Below are positions 61,248-64,000 of a stretch of 64,000 bases of DNA, piece after piece (the stretch's first letter is position 1; each line of letters starts with the position of its first letter). Source of the stretch: Cloacibacillus sp. (GTDB taxonomy: Bacteria > Synergistota > Synergistia > Synergistales > Synergistaceae). The notes beneath the pieces were generated by a model that did no database searches, was not told the DNA's origin, and worked only from the letters and a program-made list of their open reading frames with translations. The position numbers and the translations under genes were made by a program. The DNA is taken from positions 7,992 to 71,991 of the forward strand of contig NZ_JAJBUX010000023.1 of NCBI RefSeq assembly GCF_020860125.1. The letters run 5' to 3'.

Positions 61248-63548
61248 TTATTCGATAATATTATACTTTCGAAGCAATTCCTGATACTTTGCCTCCATAT
61301 CCGTCTGCTGGCTTGGATCTTTCTTATAAGGATCAGCGGATGAACTCGGCAGCTTTACCGGCTCCTTCTCTGGAGCCTTCTTCTGCGGTATCGGCGCGGA
61401 ATCAGTCTGCCCAGAATTGTCCTGAGGCTGTGTGAGGTCCTCCCCCGCAAGCTTCATCGCATACTTATTGGAGGTGGCCTCGTCATCGATAGGCGCCAGC
61501 AAAAGCTGTGGGGCGTTATCATCCGCGCGCGCCGCCGAGAGCGAGCCTCCATGCCACGGGCAGATGGATGTAGGCGCGCGCCCCTGCGCCATCAGCAGCG
61601 TTGTCGCGGGGCATCCCTCCGCCGCGATGAACCCTGTTGTCTTGCAGACCCTTACGGCCTCAACCTCAGCGTCGCCGGGGATGGAGAAGGAAGAGGGCAG
61701 GTTCATCTTTGAGACCGCGTATGAGACAAATTCCTTCCACACCGGCAGCGCCGCGACCGCGCCGGTAGACCTGCCGCCCAGCGGTTTATGATTGTCGTTG
61801 CCGATATATACGACCACGACAAGTCCCGGGACTCCCCCGACGAACCAGGCGTCCGTCCAGTCGTTTGTCGTACCGGTCTTACCGAAGGTCTCGTAATTGG
61901 GGATCTTGGCTCTCGCGCCGGTTCCCCAGCCTGTGACCTGTTCGAGCATAGAGCGTATCGAGACGGCCGTTGTGGGGGAGATCGCGCTCGTCAGCTTGGG
62001 GCCGTTCTGCTCCAGAGATTCCCCGCGCTGGGAGAGTATCTCCTTCACGGCATAAGGCTCCACCTTATAACCGTTGTTTGCAAAGGTGGAATAGGCGATA
62101 GACATCTCAAGCGGCGTTACGCTCGCCGTGCCGAGAGCCACCGAAAGATCGTCCGGCAGATAAGGGGTCGTGATACCGATGCGGCGCGCAAGATCGGCGA
62201 TACGTCCAACGCCGTCTATCTGCGCAAGACGCACCGCGGAGGTGTTGATCGATTTCGCGAGTGCGGTGAGCAGCGTTATTTCGCCGTCATACTTATTGGA
62301 GGTATAGTTGCTCGGTGACCAGCCGTTAGGGAAAAGCAGCGGCGCGTCGAGTATATGGTCCACGCCGCGGTAGCCCTGTTCAAGCGCCGTCGCGTAGACG
62401 ATCGGTTTAAAAGACGAGCCGGGCTGGCGGTAGGCCTGCGTCGCACGGTTAAACTTGCTCTTATCGAAATCACGGCCTCCCACCATAGCGAGGATCTCTC
62501 CCGTATTCGGGTCCAACGCGATAAGCGCCCCTTCATGCGGCATCTTTGAGACGATCTCCTCCGCCTTCTTCTGAAGGTCGATGTCAAGCGTCGTGTGGAC
62601 CTTTAGGCCGCCGCGGTATATCTTATCGGTACCATAGTTGGGAAGCAGCTGCTTGAAGAGGATGTACGAGACAAAATAGGGCGCTCCTTCCAGAGATATA
62701 GAGTTAGTCCGCGCCGTGCGTTTGGCGAGAGCCGGATTCTTGTTTAGATAGGAATCGTAATCATCTTTTGAAATCCAATCAAGATCCAGCATTCGGCACA
62801 TGACGTAGGCCTTTCTCGTCTGCGAGCTCTTTCCGCTCCTAAAGGGAGAATATTTCTCCGGCGCGGCTACGAGCCCCGCTAAAATCGCCGACTCGTCTAT
62901 CGTGAGGTTTTTCGGCGCTTTGGCGAAATAGGTCTTTGCCGCCGCCTCCACCCCGTAGGCGCCGTGTCCCATATATATGGTGTTCAAATACATCTCAAGC
63001 AGCTGATCCTTAGTGTATATCCTTTCAAGGCGTAGCGCCAAAACCGCCTCTTTCGCCTTGCGGATGATAGTCTTCTCATTAGAGAGGAACAAATTTCTCG
63101 CCAGCTGCTGTGTTATCGTGCTCGCGCCCTGCTTTGCCCCCATATGGAAAATGTCTACGATTATCGCGCGGACGATCGCGACCGGCCTGATGCCGGAGTG
63201 GTCGTAAAAAGAGTCGTCCTCCGCCGCCAATATCGCCTTGACCATCCAGGGAGAGATCGCATCGAGCTTCACCCAGGTCCTGTTTTCCTGGAAAAGCTGC
63301 GTTACCACTTTACCATTGCGGTCATATATAGTCGTCGCGAGACTTGGTTGATGGTCGAGCATATCCTGATAAGAGGGCAGCGTATTCGTGATGTCCTTCA
63401 GGAAAAATATCATCGCTACCGCGACCACCGCGCCGATAACGGCGGCTAGCAGGAGCAGTGATGAGAATATTGAAAAGACAAAGGACTTCTTTTTCTTGGT
63501 CTTATGTTCCAGCGAAAAGTCCTTGTCATTGCGTGTTGCATACGACAT
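61248..63548 (-). CDS. mrcA: Class A penicillin-binding protein (PBP1a type)
   Basis: 766 residues. Short cytoplasmic basic tail, one membrane anchor (about 23-50), GT51 glycosyltransferase with AAEDDSFYDHSG (catalytic Glu about 110), GASTITQQLARNLFL and EMYLNTIYMGHGAYG, then the transpeptidase with PGSSFKP (Ser378, Lys381), SINTSA and GKTGTTNDWTDAW. The C-terminal 100 residues are Pro/Lys/Asp-rich and probably disordered. It polymerises and cross-links peptidoglycan outside the cytoplasmic membrane. GGAGGTAAATAA precedes the ATG; a minus-strand TATAAT lies at 63588-63593. Confidence 0.96.
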   Translation of the reverse strand: MSYATRNDKDFSLEHKTKKKKSFVFSIFSSLLLLAAVIGAVVAVAMIFFLKDITNTLPSYQDMLDHQPSLATTIYDRNGKVVTQLFQENRTWVKLDAISPWMVKAILAAEDDSFYDHSGIRPVAIVRAIIVDIFHMGAKQGASTITQQLARNLFLSNEKTIIRKAKEAVLALRLERIYTKDQLLEMYLNTIYMGHGAYGVEAAAKTYFAKAPKNLTIDESAILAGLVAAPEKYSPFRSGKSSQTRKAYVMCRMLDLDWISKDDYDSYLNKNPALAKRTARTNSISLEGAPYFVSYILFKQLLPNYGTDKIYRGGLKVHTTLDIDLQKKAEEIVSKMPHEGALIALDPNTGEILAMVGGRDFDKSKFNRATQAYRQPGSSFKPIVYATALEQGYRGVDHILDAPLLFPNGWSPSNYTSNKYDGEITLLTALAKSINTSAVRLAQIDGVGRIADLARRIGITTPYLPDDLSVALGTASVTPLEMSIAYSTFANNGYKVEPYAVKEILSQRGESLEQNGPKLTSAISPTTAVSIRSMLEQVTGWGTGARAKIPNYETFGKTGTTNDWTDAWFVGGVPGLVVVVYIGNDNHKPLGGRSTGAVAALPVWKEFVSYAVSKMNLPSSFSIPGDAEVEAVRVCKTTGFIAAEGCPATTLLMAQGRAPTSICPWHGGSLSAARADDNAPQLLLAPIDDEATSNKYAMKLAGEDLTQPQDNSGQTDSAPIPQKKAPEKEPVKLPSSSADPYKKDPSQQTDMEAKYQELLRKYNIIE

Positions 63549-63798
63549 TATTTATTTACCTCCGAAGTCGATCGTACATACAACGGCATTATATCATATA
63601 TCAAAATTTTTCCAGCCGTGTCGCGATATATTCGACGGCCCTATCATAGACGGAATGGCGTCACGCAGATGAATCGCCAAATAGTGTAGAGAGGAAATGG
63701 AAATGCGCGTCTGTCCCCTATTATGCTGGGCGCTTGGACAAGATGGCGGTTAAATAGGTCGGAGTTGAAAGATATACGAAATTTTTAAAAATAGGGGG

Positions 63799-63827
63799 TT
63801 GCAATTTTTAGCAATCCGTAATATACT
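63799..63827 (+). promoter_or_regulatory. rRNA operon promoter
   Basis: TTGCAA (63799-63804), exact 17-bp spacer, TATACT (63822-63827). The A+T tract just upstream (63779-63792, AAATTTTTAAAAATA) looks like an UP element. The region 63594-63798 holds nothing else recognised; the leader 63835-63954 contains a GAATTG/CAATTC hairpin (63915-63933) that may belong to the precursor-processing stem. Confidence 0.75.
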
Positions 63828-63954
63828 ACCTCCTGTCGCCGATACGAGGCACTACGAAATCGGAAACGGCGGCGTGAACCATGTCAATAGAATACAGTGC
63901 ATAAGGAATAAAAAGAATTGTTTATAGCAATTCCAGCGAGAGAGCGCTAGGAAT

Positions 63955-64000
63955 CAAACGGAGAGTTTGATCCTGGCTCAGGACGAACGCTGGCGGCGTG
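63955..64000 (+). rRNA. rrs: 16S ribosomal RNA, 5' end only
   Basis: The universal 5' segment AGAGTTTGATCCTGGCTCAG starts at 63962 and is followed by GACGAACGCTGGCGGCGTG. By comparison with E. coli numbering the mature 5' end is near 63955. The gene runs off the right edge. Confidence 0.97.

Overview
The window is a 64 kb piece of a bacterial chromosome that is mostly G+C-rich, densely packed housekeeping DNA. It ends in the first bases of a 16S rRNA gene. Gene order is of the Firmicutes-like type (cdaA-cdaR-glmM; glmU-prs-ctc-pth-mfd-mazG; phoH-pgpH-ybeY-cdd-era-recO-glyQ-glyS; prfA-prmC after a DUF1385 gene). It is combined with ThyX, a TRAP (MtrB) homologue, PPDK and genes for amino-acid and thiol catabolism. 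This suggests an anaerobic amino-acid-fermenting bacterium, and my best guess is the phylum Synergistota (Cloacibacillus/Synergistes-like). That is an inference from gene content; the 46 bases of 16S present do not decide it.

Layout. 1-3.9 kb: a more A+T-rich accessory segment with the 3' part of a family III CoA-transferase, a LysR regulator and an NhaC antiporter behind a structured leader. 3.9-15.4 kb: housekeeping genes (gltX, polA, a cupin, an iron alcohol dehydrogenase, rpmE, thyX, DUF1385, prfA, prmC, and a trxB with an unusual tail). 15.4-22.6 kb: a visibly more A+T-rich co-directional seven-gene block (CyuA-type L-cysteine desulfidase, ATC-hydrolase family protein, M20 peptidase, flavin reductase, MIF-type tautomerase, SSS symporter, GntR/UTRA regulator). 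It reads as an uptake and degradation module for a cysteine-related compound. 22.8-32.2 kb: M48 protease, dnaX, dnaE, mtrB (TRAP), pyk, nfo. 32.2-37.0 kb: c-di-AMP synthase and regulator, glmM, galU. 37.0-39.2 kb, minus strand: fur, a CPBP membrane protease and an unknown exported protein. 39.3-47.3 kb: tRNA-Gln, glmU, prs, rplY, pth, mfd, mazG. 47.3-59 kb: nfu, phoH, pgpH, ybeY, cdd, era, recO, glyQS, ppdK. 59-64 kb: GNAT protein, dgt, a class A PBP, then an rRNA promoter and the 16S start.

How the parts fit. Cell-wall precursor supply (glmM, glmU, galU, PBP1a) sits with c-di-AMP synthesis (cdaA/cdaR) and breakdown (pgpH). Replication and repair (polA, dnaX, dnaE, nfo, mfd, recO), nucleotide pools (thyX, cdd, dgt, mazG, prs) and translation (gltX, prfA/prmC, pth, era, ybeY, glyQS, rpmE, rplY) make up most of the rest. 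Both a pyruvate kinase with an extra swivelling domain and PPDK are present, so PEP and pyruvate can be interconverted in both directions.

Most interesting points: the 15.4-22.6 kb cysteine/thiazoline-type cluster, whose GntR regulator seems to lack any canonical start codon and has repeated ATACCGTA motifs at its likely promoters; a TRAP homologue with intact RNA-binding residues next to pyk; TrxB with a thioredoxin-like tail lacking CxxC; a GluRS missing the region that usually carries the zinc-binding insertion; and several structured intergenic regions. No CRISPR array, transposase or phage gene was seen.
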